Source: Caldifarciminota bacterium (GTDB taxonomy: Bacteria > Hydrothermota > Hydrothermia > LBFQ01). From it: 39,703 nucleotides of DNA. Under the pieces are notes generated by a model. The model was not told the origin of the DNA and did no database searches. It saw nothing but the letters and a program-made list of their open reading frames with translations. Positions 8,144 to 16,763 of the stretch are shown piece by piece. The position numbers and the translations under genes were made by a program. Every line of letters begins with the position of its first letter. Position 1 is the first letter of the stretch. The DNA lies in contig JALWYV010000056.1 of the NCBI GenBank assembly GCA_027003075.1, forward strand, positions 1 to 39,703, read 5' to 3'.

Positions 8144-8704
8144 TTAGGTGTCCACAGATTTCAGGAAGCTGTCGTAGAGCCGTATGGTTTCCCTTTCAAC
8201 CTCCACTATGGTGTTCAGAAGTACGATAAACCGAATGCGATCCTCATGCAACGGGGAGTTTAAACTATTTACGATGTGATCCGAAATGCGATGGTACATC
8301 CTGTACATGTACTCCGTGGCTTCCTCTATATCCGAAAGGATTGCAAGCGTAGATGCGTCCAGTACGCCGGTCTTTTCTCCGATAAAGATCTGACTGCTCA
8401 ACCCCCTCCTTGGAAGGAAGATAAAAATCCCACCGGTATCCGAGAACCTGGATAAAAGGACGGAGAAGGGCGTTCTGTCCCACGGTTTTACTTTCAAAAA
8501 CCTGCGGAGCAATATCGTATGCTCGTTTAGAGCCTTTTCTATCTCCTTTCTATTTTCGCGTACGTTTTCCACCAGTATCCCCAACGCCTTCTTCAGGAAT
8601 TCGCTTTCCTTCCTTCTTTCCCTCCATCTGTCAATCAGAAGGGCAACAAATACACCCAGAACGACCACCACAAAATCTTTGATAAAAACGAATAACCAGT
8701 CCAT
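8144..8704 (-). CDS. Membrane-anchored protein of unknown function (DUF6090-like)
   Basis: The 186-residue protein has one N-terminal membrane segment (about residues 4-24, FVFIKDFVVVVLGVFVALLI) followed at once by a basic stretch (DRWRERRK) and a helical, charged domain. The layout resembles the DUF6090 family of single-span proteins, though I am not certain of that assignment. TAGAAT lies at 8728-8723, 18 bases before the ATG, so a leader of about 10 bases without a clear Shine-Dalgarno is expected. It stands alone between pfkA and the receptor gene. Its function is unknown. Confidence 0.7.
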   Translation of the reverse strand: MDWLFVFIKDFVVVVLGVFVALLIDRWRERRKESEFLKKALGILVENVRENRKEIEKALNEHTILLRRFLKVKPWDRTPFSVLLSRFSDTGGIFIFLPRRGLSSQIFIGEKTGVLDASTLAILSDIEEATEYMYRMYHRISDHIVNSLNSPLHEDRIRFIVLLNTIVEVERETIRLYDSFLKSVDT

Positions 8705-8765
8705 CCTTAACTTACCGTTTGCATTCTAAGGGAGCAACCGGAGGCAGATTGCCCTTTACTCCACC

Positions 8766-9749
8766 TTATCCAAAGTACGGGATGGCCGCGTAATACTCTT
8801 CGGGGGGTACGGTTTTCAACCTCCCGACGGCTTCCCTTATGGGCATACCCCTCTCAACGTACCCTCCGTACGCTGTCATACATCCGAACCGTCCCTCCTC
8901 AATCAACTCAAAGGCGAGATGCCCCATCTCATGGGCCATAAGGCGGTCGTAAGCCGTGGGTGTTCCACCTCTAAGTACGTATCCGATTTCAACGAAACGG
9001 GTCTCTATATCCAGTTCCTCTGCTATGTACCTCTGCAGGTATATGCCCACGTTCTGCTCTCTCTGGCGGGCGTACCGCACACCTTCGGCCACCGCAACTA
9101 TACTGAAACTCTTCCCCATCCTCTTCCGCCTGAGGATGTATTCCAGTATCTGCCTCTCGCTCATGGGAAACTCCGGTATTACCATCACGTCCGCACCGGA
9201 GGCCATCCCGGCGTACAGGGTTATCCACCCCGTGTGCCTGCCCATGAGCTGAACCACGAAGACCCGACGATGAGACTCGGCGGTCGTATGTAGGCGATCT
9301 ATCAGGTAGGTCGCGACGTCAACGGCCGTATTGAAGCCTATGCTCTCCGTTCCCCATACGTCGTTGTCTATGGTCTTGGGGATGAACACCACCCTGCCCC
9401 ACATCTCCTGAAAGGCGTGGGCTATGTGCAGAGAACCGTTTCCACCGATAACGATCAGGGCGTCCAGATTATCCAGAACGGATAACGCCCTGTCCACGTC
9501 CTTCCGCGATTTCAGGGGGTTGAAGCGGGAGGTTCCGAGTATCGTTCCGCCCATGGGGAGGATGCCGCTTACGTCCCTTGCCTTCAGAACCCTGTAATCT
9601 CCGTTCACGACCCCTTCCCACCCGTTTTTAAAACCCCATACCTCCACCCCTCGCCGGAGGGCGAGCTTTACGAACGCCCTTATGGCGGCGTTGAGACCCG
9701 GACAGTCTCCACCCGATGTGAGTATACCTACCCTTTTAACTCTGCTCAT
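8766..9749 (-). CDS. pfkA: 6-phosphofructokinase, PfkA family
   Basis: The 327-residue glycolytic enzyme phosphorylates fructose 6-phosphate. Family motifs are the N-terminal GGDCPGLN (13-20), IGGNGS (101-106), PKTIDND (124-130, catalytic D128), and MGRHTGW around 170. The donor site is mixed: Gly105 is the ATP-type residue, whereas Lys125 is the residue of PPi-type enzymes, and Asn104 replaces the usual Asp of GGDGS that helps hold magnesium. The phosphoryl donor is therefore uncertain. TAGAAT (9764-9759) ends nine bases before ATG. The gene is divergent from miaB with a 59-base shared promoter region. Confidence 0.92.
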   Translation of the reverse strand: MSRVKRVGILTSGGDCPGLNAAIRAFVKLALRRGVEVWGFKNGWEGVVNGDYRVLKARDVSGILPMGGTILGTSRFNPLKSRKDVDRALSVLDNLDALIVIGGNGSLHIAHAFQEMWGRVVFIPKTIDNDVWGTESIGFNTAVDVATYLIDRLHTTAESHRRVFVVQLMGRHTGWITLYAGMASGADVMVIPEFPMSERQILEYILRRKRMGKSFSIVAVAEGVRYARQREQNVGIYLQRYIAEELDIETRFVEIGYVLRGGTPTAYDRLMAHEMGHLAFELIEEGRFGCMTAYGGYVERGMPIREAVGRLKTVPPEEYYAAIPYFG

Positions 9750-9808
9750 GAAGGGGGGATTCTACAGGATTTTATGGGAAAAGTGTCGGCTTTACAATAG
9801 CAACCGTA
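9750..9808. promoter_or_regulatory. Divergent pfkA / miaB promoters
   Basis: Leftward TAGAAT at 9764-9759 is nine bases from the pfkA ATG. Rightward TACAAT at 9793-9798 is ten bases from the miaB ATG. Neither gene has a Shine-Dalgarno sequence. Confidence 0.75.
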
Positions 9809-11101
9809 ATGCGGCGCAGGAAGTTTTACATAAAGACGTTCGGCTGCCAGATGAACGAGCTGGACAGCGAGATGGTGAGGAGGATGTTAGAGGAGAGGGG
9901 GTACGTTTACACGGACAACCCGGACGAGGCTGACGTCGTACTTCTGAACACCTGTACGGTGAGGGAGAAGGCGGCCCGTAAGGCGAAACATCTGGTGAGG
10001 TACTTCAGTAAACGGGAGAAAACAACCGTGGTGATGGGATGCCTTGCCCAGCAGGAGAAGGAGAACCTTCTCAAAGAGGGTGCGGATCTTGTGGTGGGTA
10101 CGAGGGCCTTCGTTGAGATACCGGATCTCCTTGAGTCTATAGGCCGGCAGAAGGTGGTGTGCGAGGATATAGGTCTGCACTACAGGGTAGACAGGGAAGT
10201 CTATCCGGGGCAGTACTCGGCCTACGTAAGCATACAGTACGGTTGCGACAACTTCTGCACCTTCTGCGTCGTCCCCTATACGAGGGGTAGAGAGTACTCC
10301 CGCCCGGCCGGGGAGATCGTGGCCGAGGTCCGCAGGCTTGACGCGGCCGGTGTAGTGGAGGTTACCCTTCTTGGGCAGAACGTCAACAGCTACTTTGATG
10401 GCAGGTACGACTTTGCCGACCTTCTCATGATGGTTCAGGACAACGTTAGGAACGTCAGGCGTATAAGGTTTACGAGTCCGAACCCGCGGGACTTCTCCTA
10501 CAAGGTCCTTAAGGTAGTGGCCGAAAGCGACGTGATAACCCCATGGATACACCTCCCCCTTCAGTCGGGGTCGGACAGGATACTCAAACGTATGAACAGA
10601 GGGTACAACCGTAGCGAGTACCTTGAGCAGGCCGCCATGATCCGGGAGATGATGCCCTTCGGCACCATAACGACCGATATAATCGTGGGCTTTCCGGGGG
10701 AGACCGACGAGGACTTTGAGGCGACTCTGGACGTGGTGAGAAGGGTGAAGTACGACGGAGCCTACATGTTCATATACTCCCAGAGGCCGAACACTCCGGC
10801 CGCCTTTTACAGGGATCAGCTCCCCTACGACGTGAAGGTGGAACGTCAGAGGAGGCTGATTGAGGAGGTGAACAGGGGTATCTTAGAGAGGAGGAAGATA
10901 TTCATCGGACGGGAGGACGAAGTCCTCATAGACGGCCCCAGCAGGAAGGATCCTAACGAGTCCGCGGGTAAACTCTTCAACGGCCTGACCGTAACCGTGA
11001 AGGGAAGGTTCCGTCCCGGAGAGTTCGTACCCGTACGTATTGTGGGTATAAGCGGATTGACCCTCAAGGCGGAACCTCTGGAAGTGGAGGCTACGGTTTG
11101 A
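9809..11101 (+). CDS. miaB: tRNA-2-methylthio-N6-dimethylallyladenosine synthase
   Basis: The 430-residue radical-SAM methylthiotransferase acts on A37 of tRNAs. The N-terminal UPF0004 domain has its three cluster cysteines C13, C49 and C78. The radical-SAM motif CDNFCTFC carries C146, C150 and C153, and is followed by VPYTRGRE, the MiaB signature. A TRAM RNA-binding domain ends the protein (about 365-430). Length and order are those of MiaB rather than RimO or MtaB. The lipoprotein gene overlaps its stop codon (TTGA). Confidence 0.96.
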   Translation: MRRRKFYIKTFGCQMNELDSEMVRRMLEERGYVYTDNPDEADVVLLNTCTVREKAARKAKHLVRYFSKREKTTVVMGCLAQQEKENLLKEGADLVVGTRAFVEIPDLLESIGRQKVVCEDIGLHYRVDREVYPGQYSAYVSIQYGCDNFCTFCVVPYTRGREYSRPAGEIVAEVRRLDAAGVVEVTLLGQNVNSYFDGRYDFADLLMMVQDNVRNVRRIRFTSPNPRDFSYKVLKVVAESDVITPWIHLPLQSGSDRILKRMNRGYNRSEYLEQAAMIREMMPFGTITTDIIVGFPGETDEDFEATLDVVRRVKYDGAYMFIYSQRPNTPAAFYRDQLPYDVKVERQRRLIEEVNRGILERRKIFIGREDEVLIDGPSRKDPNESAGKLFNGLTVTVKGRFRPGEFVPVRIVGISGLTLKAEPLEVEATV

Positions 11102-11520
11102 GGTACACGCTGTTCTTTCTTCCAGTAATGTTCTTACTCTCGTGTGCAAAGAAGGTTCCTCCTCCGGGAAAGGGGGAGTTCCGTGGGCCAAAGGTCATAC
11201 TGTTCTCACCGGAGAACGGGGATACGGTGGGGGATACCTTAAAGATCTACGTCTATGCCGAGGACTCATCCGGCCTCAGTTCCTTCGTAATAAAGAGGCG
11301 TTCAAAGGTTATAACCCTCATCCCGGTTAAGGGTAGGTCCTACTCCCTTGATACCTTCCTGGTCCTTGAAAGGGAGGGGGAGACGCTCCTACCCGACACC
11401 CTTGAGATAGGGGCCAACGACCGCTGGGACAACCACTCCGGCATAAGGGTGGAGGTGTACACCTACCGTCAGGCGAGGGACACATCAACTCAGGATAAAG
11501 GGAAGGAAGGCGGAAAGTAA
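11098..11520 (+). CDS. Small lipoprotein with Ig-like domain
   Basis: The 140-residue protein begins with a signal sequence and lipobox (FLPVMFLLSC, cysteine near residue 16) and has one beta-rich domain. The segment SPENGDTVGDTLKIYVYAED resembles the start of bacterial Ig-like (Big) domains. It should be lipid-anchored in the envelope. The TTG start overlaps the miaB stop (TTGA), suggesting translational coupling although the functions look unrelated. The C-terminal tail is charged and glycine-rich. Confidence 0.75.
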   Translation: MRYTLFFLPVMFLLSCAKKVPPPGKGEFRGPKVILFSPENGDTVGDTLKIYVYAEDSSGLSSFVIKRRSKVITLIPVKGRSYSLDTFLVLEREGETLLPDTLEIGANDRWDNHSGIRVEVYTYRQARDTSTQDKGKEGGK

Positions 11521-11593
11521 ATTTACCGAAGTTTACAATACTTACAGTTCATCGGGCAAACCGTCCCCTCTCCAGCCTTAGAATAGGGTAAGT

Positions 11594-11893
11594 ATGACGG
11601 CAAAGGAGATAAAAGACAAGGCGATACTGGTTCTCATACTGAACCTTCTAATTCCGGGACTCGGGCATCTCATAGCCTTTAACGAGATAGCCGAAGCGCT
11701 GAAGAGGACGGGAAAGAATCCCGGAGCCGATCCGGATGCGATAAAGAGGAACGGCATCATACAGCTGGTACTCTACCTGGCCGGCTTCATAACCTGCGGG
11801 ATCACGTCCATAGTGGCGTGGGTGTGGTCCTTCATCATAGATACCCTCATGAACTACTACGGTGCCATGACGTCCGTACCGGAAGAGGGATGA
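11594..11893 (+). CDS. Small two-span membrane protein
   Basis: The 99-residue protein has two hydrophobic segments (about residues 10-30, including NLLIPGLGHL, and 54-80) separated by a charged loop (EALKRTGKNPGADPDAIKRN). The layout resembles TM2-like small membrane proteins. TAGAAT at 11579-11584 is nine bases from the ATG. A strong terminator follows, so the gene is transcribed alone. Its function is unknown. Confidence 0.72.
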   Translation: MTAKEIKDKAILVLILNLLIPGLGHLIAFNEIAEALKRTGKNPGADPDAIKRNGIIQLVLYLAGFITCGITSIVAWVWSFIIDTLMNYYGAMTSVPEEG

Positions 11894-11914
11894 GTTCGCC
11901 CGTCCCTTAGAGGC

Positions 11915-11944
11915 AGAGGGGGGAAGTTCCCCCCCTCTTTTTAT
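11915..11944 (+). terminator. Intrinsic terminator
   Basis: The stem AGAGGGGGG/CCCCCCTCT with a short loop around AAGTT is followed by TTTTTATT. It ends the 11594-11893 transcript and lies directly against the end of the opposing nrdJ gene. Confidence 0.92.
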
Positions 11945-14316
11945 TCGCACTTGGAATAACCGCAGTTCTTACACATCCAGCACCCGTTTTCGTTTACCAT
12001 CCTCTCACCGCACTCCGGGCAGAACACACCCTCAACCACGTCCCCGTCTTCCCTTACGGCCTCCACCTCGTACCTGACGTCCTTATCGGGCGTGAGCCTG
12101 ACGATGACCCCTATAGGCGGCTTCTCGTTCTCCTCAACGATGGGAAGGTTCCCGCTCTCAAGGAAGGTTTCCAGCGCCCTCGCTATGGCGTCGGGGACGG
12201 ACCAAACGAGACTGCCATCGGGCTGGCGTACAGGGGACGAGGACTTTATTCCCCTCAGTTGGTGGATTATGGCGTCCGGGGAAACGTTGGAGCGGAGGGC
12301 GAGGGATATGAGGCGGCCTATGGCCTCGGACATAGCCATGAGGGAGGATCCGGACTTGCCGAGATGTATGAAAACCTCCTTCGGCCCGTTTTCACCGTCC
12401 GTGTTCACGGTTATGTAGACCGTACCGAGCTCTGTCTTGAACTTGTAGGTCTTGCCCACCATAACCATGGGCCTGGGTTTGGGGGATATCTTCTGCTTAA
12501 CGGGAACAACAGTCTTCTCCTTATCTTCAGGCTCCTTTTTGCTCTCAGTTATGAGTATGCCCTCTCTGGATCCCTCACGGTATACGGTTACGCCTTTAAG
12601 TCCCGCCCTCGCTGCCATGGTGTATATACGTCCTATCTCCTCCGGAGTGGTCTCCCTCGGCAGGTTTATGGTTGAGGATATGGCCTGGTCTATGTGCTTC
12701 TGGATGGTGGCCTGCATCAGGACCCTCTTTTCCGGATCTATCTTATGGGCGGTTATGAAGAATTCTGGGAACTCCTCCTCGTCCATCTCCTCTCTCCCCA
12801 TCATCTCCATATATTGGTGGGCGAGGGGGTGGTACACCCTGAACTCTCCTTTTGAGAGGCTCTCCGCCCTCCTTACGTAATAGAGGGCGAATATCGGCTC
12901 AATTCCAGAGGATGTACCGGCGAGGAGGGAGCCGGAGCCGACGGGCGGGACGGTCAGATAGGCGACGTTCCTCAGGCCGTGTTTCTCTATTCTCTCAAGG
13001 AGTTCGCCGTCAAAGTCGGCAAAGAAGGGGTTATCAAGGTGCTTGCTCCCGTCGTAGTCCGGGAAGGTACCTTTCTCTATGGCCAGATTTACCCCCTCGT
13101 CGTAGGTAACGTGCTTTATCCAGCGGAACAACTTATCAACGAACTCTATCGCCTCGTCGCTGTCGTACCGAAGGCGGAGTTTGGCCAGCATGTCCCCCAG
13201 ACCGGTGAACCCCATCCCTATCCTCCGGCGCCTGTAGGAGGCCTCCCGCTGGCCGGGGAGTGGCTCCCTGTCAAGGTTGTAGTCGTTTACGTTATCAAGG
13301 AAACGGACGTTGTACCGGAGAGCCTTCTCAAGCGCCTCGTAGTCTATTCGGGCGTTCTCTGTGAAGGGGTCAAGGACGAAGGCGGAGAGGTTCACGTTGG
13401 AGAGGTTGCAGGCCCCGTAAGGTTCAAGGGGTATCTCGGAACAGGGGTTGGTGCTTATCACGGGAGCAGTGTACCACCCGGTGTCGTACCTCTTTACGTT
13501 GGACCAGAGGATTATACCCGGTTCGGCGGAGGCCCAGGCGTTGTTTATTATCATGTTCCAGAGTTCACGGGCGGGCATTCTCCTCTCTATCCGCTTTACT
13601 TCCTCGCTCTCGTAGGACATCACCCAGACGTCGTCTCTCTCCACGGCCTCTATTAGCTCGTTGGACACCTTTACGGATATGTTGGCGTACCTGACCTTAC
13701 GCCTTTCGGGGTCGTTCTTCACGGTTATGAACTCAGGGACGTCGGGGTGGGTGTCGTCTATGGTTATCATGAGGGCCCCCCTCCTGCCCTGCTGGCCTAT
13801 CGTCCCGGTCACGTGGGAGAAAAGGTCCATGAAGGAGACGGCACCGGTGGAAAATATGGCGGCGTTGTTGACGGGAGCGCCTGCCGGCCTGAGTATGGAG
13901 ATATCTATCCCAACTCCCCCTCCCCTGCTATACGTTTTAGCCATTTCCCTTGCGGCCTCAAATATCCCGTCTATGGAATCCTCCTTTATGGGTATGACGT
14001 AGCAGTTCTTCAGGGTAACCCTGCGAGGGTTCCCCGCCCCGAACATTATCCTGCCACCGGGGACTACCCTGAAGTCCTTAAGCATCCAGTAAAACCTCTC
14101 CTCCCACGTCTTACGTTTTTCCTCGTCCTCCTCTACCGATGCCACTTCACGGGCCACCCTCCTCCACATCTGCTCCGGGCTGTCCTCCAGTACGTTCCCT
14201 TCGTAATCCCTGAGGGCGTACTTGTCAAGGAAGACGCGGGTCCGCAACTCGTCCCCGTTGAACCATTCTTTGACCCGATTAAAAAGTTCGCTGTCGTAGT
14301 CCTTCCTCGCTGACAT
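11941..14316 (-). CDS. nrdJ: Adenosylcobalamin-dependent (class II) ribonucleoside-diphosphate reductase
   Basis: The enzyme makes deoxynucleotides using a B12 radical. Visible motifs are RVVPGGRIMFGAGN, the active-site NPCSEIPLEPYGACNLSNVNL, the loop PVGSGSLLAGTSSGIEP, a TSCPD-like domain (about 660-760) and a C-terminal zinc ribbon CPECGERM ... CKNCGYSKC. No NrdB partner is present, as expected for class II. The ATG at 14316 gives about 791 residues and starts close to the usual N-terminal region. The frame stays open to a GTG at 14412, adding 32 residues with no recognisable domain. Neither start has a clear -10 or ribosome site, so the start is uncertain. Confidence 0.95.
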   Translation of the reverse strand: MSARKDYDSELFNRVKEWFNGDELRTRVFLDKYALRDYEGNVLEDSPEQMWRRVAREVASVEEDEEKRKTWEERFYWMLKDFRVVPGGRIMFGAGNPRRVTLKNCYVIPIKEDSIDGIFEAAREMAKTYSRGGGVGIDISILRPAGAPVNNAAIFSTGAVSFMDLFSHVTGTIGQQGRRGALMITIDDTHPDVPEFITVKNDPERRKVRYANISVKVSNELIEAVERDDVWVMSYESEEVKRIERRMPARELWNMIINNAWASAEPGIILWSNVKRYDTGWYTAPVISTNPCSEIPLEPYGACNLSNVNLSAFVLDPFTENARIDYEALEKALRYNVRFLDNVNDYNLDREPLPGQREASYRRRRIGMGFTGLGDMLAKLRLRYDSDEAIEFVDKLFRWIKHVTYDEGVNLAIEKGTFPDYDGSKHLDNPFFADFDGELLERIEKHGLRNVAYLTVPPVGSGSLLAGTSSGIEPIFALYYVRRAESLSKGEFRVYHPLAHQYMEMMGREEMDEEEFPEFFITAHKIDPEKRVLMQATIQKHIDQAISSTINLPRETTPEEIGRIYTMAARAGLKGVTVYREGSREGILITESKKEPEDKEKTVVPVKQKISPKPRPMVMVGKTYKFKTELGTVYITVNTDGENGPKEVFIHLGKSGSSLMAMSEAIGRLISLALRSNVSPDAIIHQLRGIKSSSPVRQPDGSLVWSVPDAIARALETFLESGNLPIVEENEKPPIGVIVRLTPDKDVRYEVEAVREDGDVVEGVFCPECGERMVNENGCWMCKNCGYSKCE

Positions 14317-14458
14317 AACGTGGATAGTCTTAGGTTGAACCGTTCCACCTTTCAACCGGTCGGAAACCTTTAAAGTATTGCTCTGGATACCCCTCTGCAA
14401 AAATATACCCACTTAAGGCCTGCAACTCCGTACTTGCCGTCATCCTTAAACTCCACGG

Positions 14459-15010
14459 ATGAGCCGGGAAGAGGCGATAGCGCTTGTCAGAAAACATGTG
14501 AGCAAGCCCAACCTCGTGAAGCACATGATAGCCGTGGGCGGGATAATGAGGGCGCTGGCCAGACACTTCGGAGAGGACGAGCATCGCTGGGAGCTGGCGG
14601 GTATCCTCCATGATCTTGATTACGATTACACGAACGAGAACCCCGAAAATCACCCGGAAATGGGCGTCCGCATGCTCAGGGAGATGGGGTTTGACGACGA
14701 GGAGATATTGCACGCCATACTCGCCCACAATCGGAAGGTTCCCTTTAAAACCCTTATGGATAAGGCCCTCTACGTGGCTGACCCGACGAGCGGTTTCATA
14801 GTGGCGGCCGCTCTCATACGGCCAGAGAAGAGTCTGGACGCCGTGGACGTACCGTTCCTTATGAGAAGGTTCAGGGAGAAGGGGTTCGCGAGGGGTGCTA
14901 GCCGGGAGCAGATGAGGATGTGTGAGGACCTGCTCGGCCTGAAGTTAGAAGATTTCTACGCCATAGCCCTTGAGGGTATGAAGGGGGTCAGGGAAGACCT
15001 GGGACTTTGA
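14459..15010 (+). CDS. HD-domain hydrolase
   Basis: The 183-residue metal-dependent phosphohydrolase has a first His in LVKHMIAVGGIM, the HD pair in GILHDLDYDY and a further HN in AILAHNRKV. The family includes small HDIG/COG2316 proteins thought to act on nucleotides. The substrate is unknown. TAAACT at 14447-14452 ends six bases from the ATG. The gene is divergent from nrdJ, so a nucleotide-pool role is possible, but this is only context. Confidence 0.85.
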   Translation: MSREEAIALVRKHVSKPNLVKHMIAVGGIMRALARHFGEDEHRWELAGILHDLDYDYTNENPENHPEMGVRMLREMGFDDEEILHAILAHNRKVPFKTLMDKALYVADPTSGFIVAAALIRPEKSLDAVDVPFLMRRFREKGFARGASREQMRMCEDLLGLKLEDFYAIALEGMKGVREDLGL

Positions 15011-15046
15011 GGAGTTTTCGCTTTCCAACCTTATAATAGGCGTTGG

Positions 15047-15430
15047 ATGAGCAAACTCACTGCTCTGAACATTTTAAAGGAAAAGCTCGGTGAGGACGGT
15101 GTAAATGCTCTGATTGAGGTGATTGAGGAGGAGAGGGAGAGGACGAGAGACAACCTCTTCCGCCTCCTTGATGAGAGGTTCGCCCGGAGATTGGCGGAGG
15201 AGATAGGGAAACTACGCTCTGAGATGCACGACGAGATCGGTCTACTCCGTGCTGAGGTGCATCGGGAGATAGCGAAGGTCTGGAACGAGATTGGAAAACT
15301 ACGGGCTGAGATGCATGACGAGATAGGGGAACTGAAAGCCGATATGATCAAGTGGATGTTCGTATTCTGGGCAACACAGATGTTAGCGATAATGGGAATC
15401 CTTTTCACCCTGTTTAGGTTCATGAAATGA
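15047..15430 (+). CDS. Coiled-coil protein with C-terminal membrane anchor
   Basis: The 127-residue protein has a charged helical N-terminal half, then a coiled coil with roughly 11-residue periodicity (EIGKLRSEMHD, EIGLLRAEVHR, EIAKVWN, EIGKLRAEMHD, EIGELKADM), and a C-terminal membrane segment (KWMFVFWATQMLAIMGILF). The arrangement resembles DUF1640/CCDC90-type proteins. TATAAT at 15032-15037 is nine bases from ATG. Its function is unknown; oligomerisation at the inner membrane is likely. Confidence 0.75.
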   Translation: MSKLTALNILKEKLGEDGVNALIEVIEEERERTRDNLFRLLDERFARRLAEEIGKLRSEMHDEIGLLRAEVHREIAKVWNEIGKLRAEMHDEIGELKADMIKWMFVFWATQMLAIMGILFTLFRFMK

Positions 15431-15535
15431 GAGTGTAGGAACGTTTAAGGATTTCAAAGTGGTATTGACACTTCAAATTGCACTCATAATCACAACTTCC
15501 ATTACTCCCGTACCCCTCAACCTTACAATCCCAAA

Positions 15536-16762
15536 ATGGTAGAGAACCTATCAAACAAGGAGTTCTTCAAGTACTACAGGCAGATCCTTGAGGATGTAAC
15601 CTTCACCTTCGCGATGAACAGCGACACCTTTTACAGGGACAGGGGTATACTCCTGCACTCTCCAACTTCCCCCTCAAAGATAGAGAAGGCGTTATCCAGA
15701 AAGAAGGGTCTTCCCGATGATCTGAAAAGCATCCTCAGAGGACTGTACTCCGAACTGGAGGAGGTAGATCTAATGTGGAACCTGGTGGCGTGGGAGGGCA
15801 GGTACTCCTACGTCGGTAAGATGGAGATCCCGCCGATAACGGGCATTTTCAAGCGTAACCTGAACGCCGGGAAGGAAGGGGTATTCTGGAAGTTTGACCC
15901 CGATAAGGGCGAGGGGGAAATAGGTTACTACGACACCCTCGGTTTGAAGGGCAAGGCACTGAAGGAGTTCAGGGCTAACCTTCCCGAAATGTACGTCTTT
16001 GACAGGTACGCCGGCGAGGACGCCTGGACGGTGATATGGGTAAAGGACGGCAGGTACGGCCTTGCCCTGATAACCTCTCAGGGGGAAGATGTGGTCTCCT
16101 TCCCGTATGGGATACGCAGGTACCTTTACCTACAACTTCGTACTCTGGGGGTCTTTCACTTTCCGGAAATGGTGCTAAGGAGATGCAACGATCCCGACGT
16201 GGGTTGCATAATGGAGTGGGTAGAGATGAACTACGACCTCAACGAGAACGAGCGAGAGATTCTGGAGGGGCTGTACCGGTACGTGCATAGCATGATGGAC
16301 GACGTAAGGAGTACCCTCCTGAGGGCTTACACACCGTGGGGGAAGAAGATCACCCCGGAGGTCAGGGAGAGGATGGAGGAGTTGCTGAAGGAGGGAGCAG
16401 ATCCCAACACCCGCTTTGGAGGGAAAGAAACCGTCCTGATAAGGGCGGCAAAAGCCACGGACGTTCCTCTGATAAAGTTGCTGGTTCAGTACGGGGCGGA
16501 TCCCAACATCGGTGATGACGCTGGCAACACGCCCCTGAGTATCCTGCTTGACAGATCTAAGAAGAACACGGAGGCCATAGCCCTCGTTCTGGAGGCGGGG
16601 GCGGAAATAAACGACAGGCTCGCCGATACTTTCCTTGAGAGTGGTCTCCTGACTAAACGAAAGGTCAAGTCTGACCCCTATATCAGGAGGATGGCCGAAT
16701 ACCTTCTGAAAAACGCACCGGAGGGAAAGAGAAAAGCCATCAGGGAGAAAACCGGATTGTAG
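15536..16762 (+). CDS. Ankyrin-repeat protein with unrecognised N-terminal domain
   Basis: The 408-residue protein ends with ankyrin-type repeats from about residue 275 (ELLKEGADPNTRFGGKETVL, LLVQYGADPNIGDDAGNTPL, LVLEAGAEIND). The first ~250 residues are rich in aromatic and charged residues and match nothing I recognise. There is no signal peptide, so it is probably cytoplasmic. TACAAT at 15524-15529 ends six bases before the ATG. A TTGACA at about 15466 with TAATCA 16 bases later could be a second promoter. It is convergent with reverse gyrase: the stop codons are separated by one base. Confidence 0.75.
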   Translation: MVENLSNKEFFKYYRQILEDVTFTFAMNSDTFYRDRGILLHSPTSPSKIEKALSRKKGLPDDLKSILRGLYSELEEVDLMWNLVAWEGRYSYVGKMEIPPITGIFKRNLNAGKEGVFWKFDPDKGEGEIGYYDTLGLKGKALKEFRANLPEMYVFDRYAGEDAWTVIWVKDGRYGLALITSQGEDVVSFPYGIRRYLYLQLRTLGVFHFPEMVLRRCNDPDVGCIMEWVEMNYDLNENEREILEGLYRYVHSMMDDVRSTLLRAYTPWGKKITPEVRERMEELLKEGADPNTRFGGKETVLIRAAKATDVPLIKLLVQYGADPNIGDDAGNTPLSILLDRSKKNTEAIALVLEAGAEINDRLADTFLESGLLTKRKVKSDPYIRRMAEYLLKNAPEGKRKAIREKTGL

Positions 16763-16763
16763 A

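Noticed and set aside
13805-13825. CACGTG-containing string as a second parS
   Set aside because: Only the central hexamer matches; the flanks do not, and it lies inside nrdJ. The same applies to the CACGTG near 26035 and near 31830.
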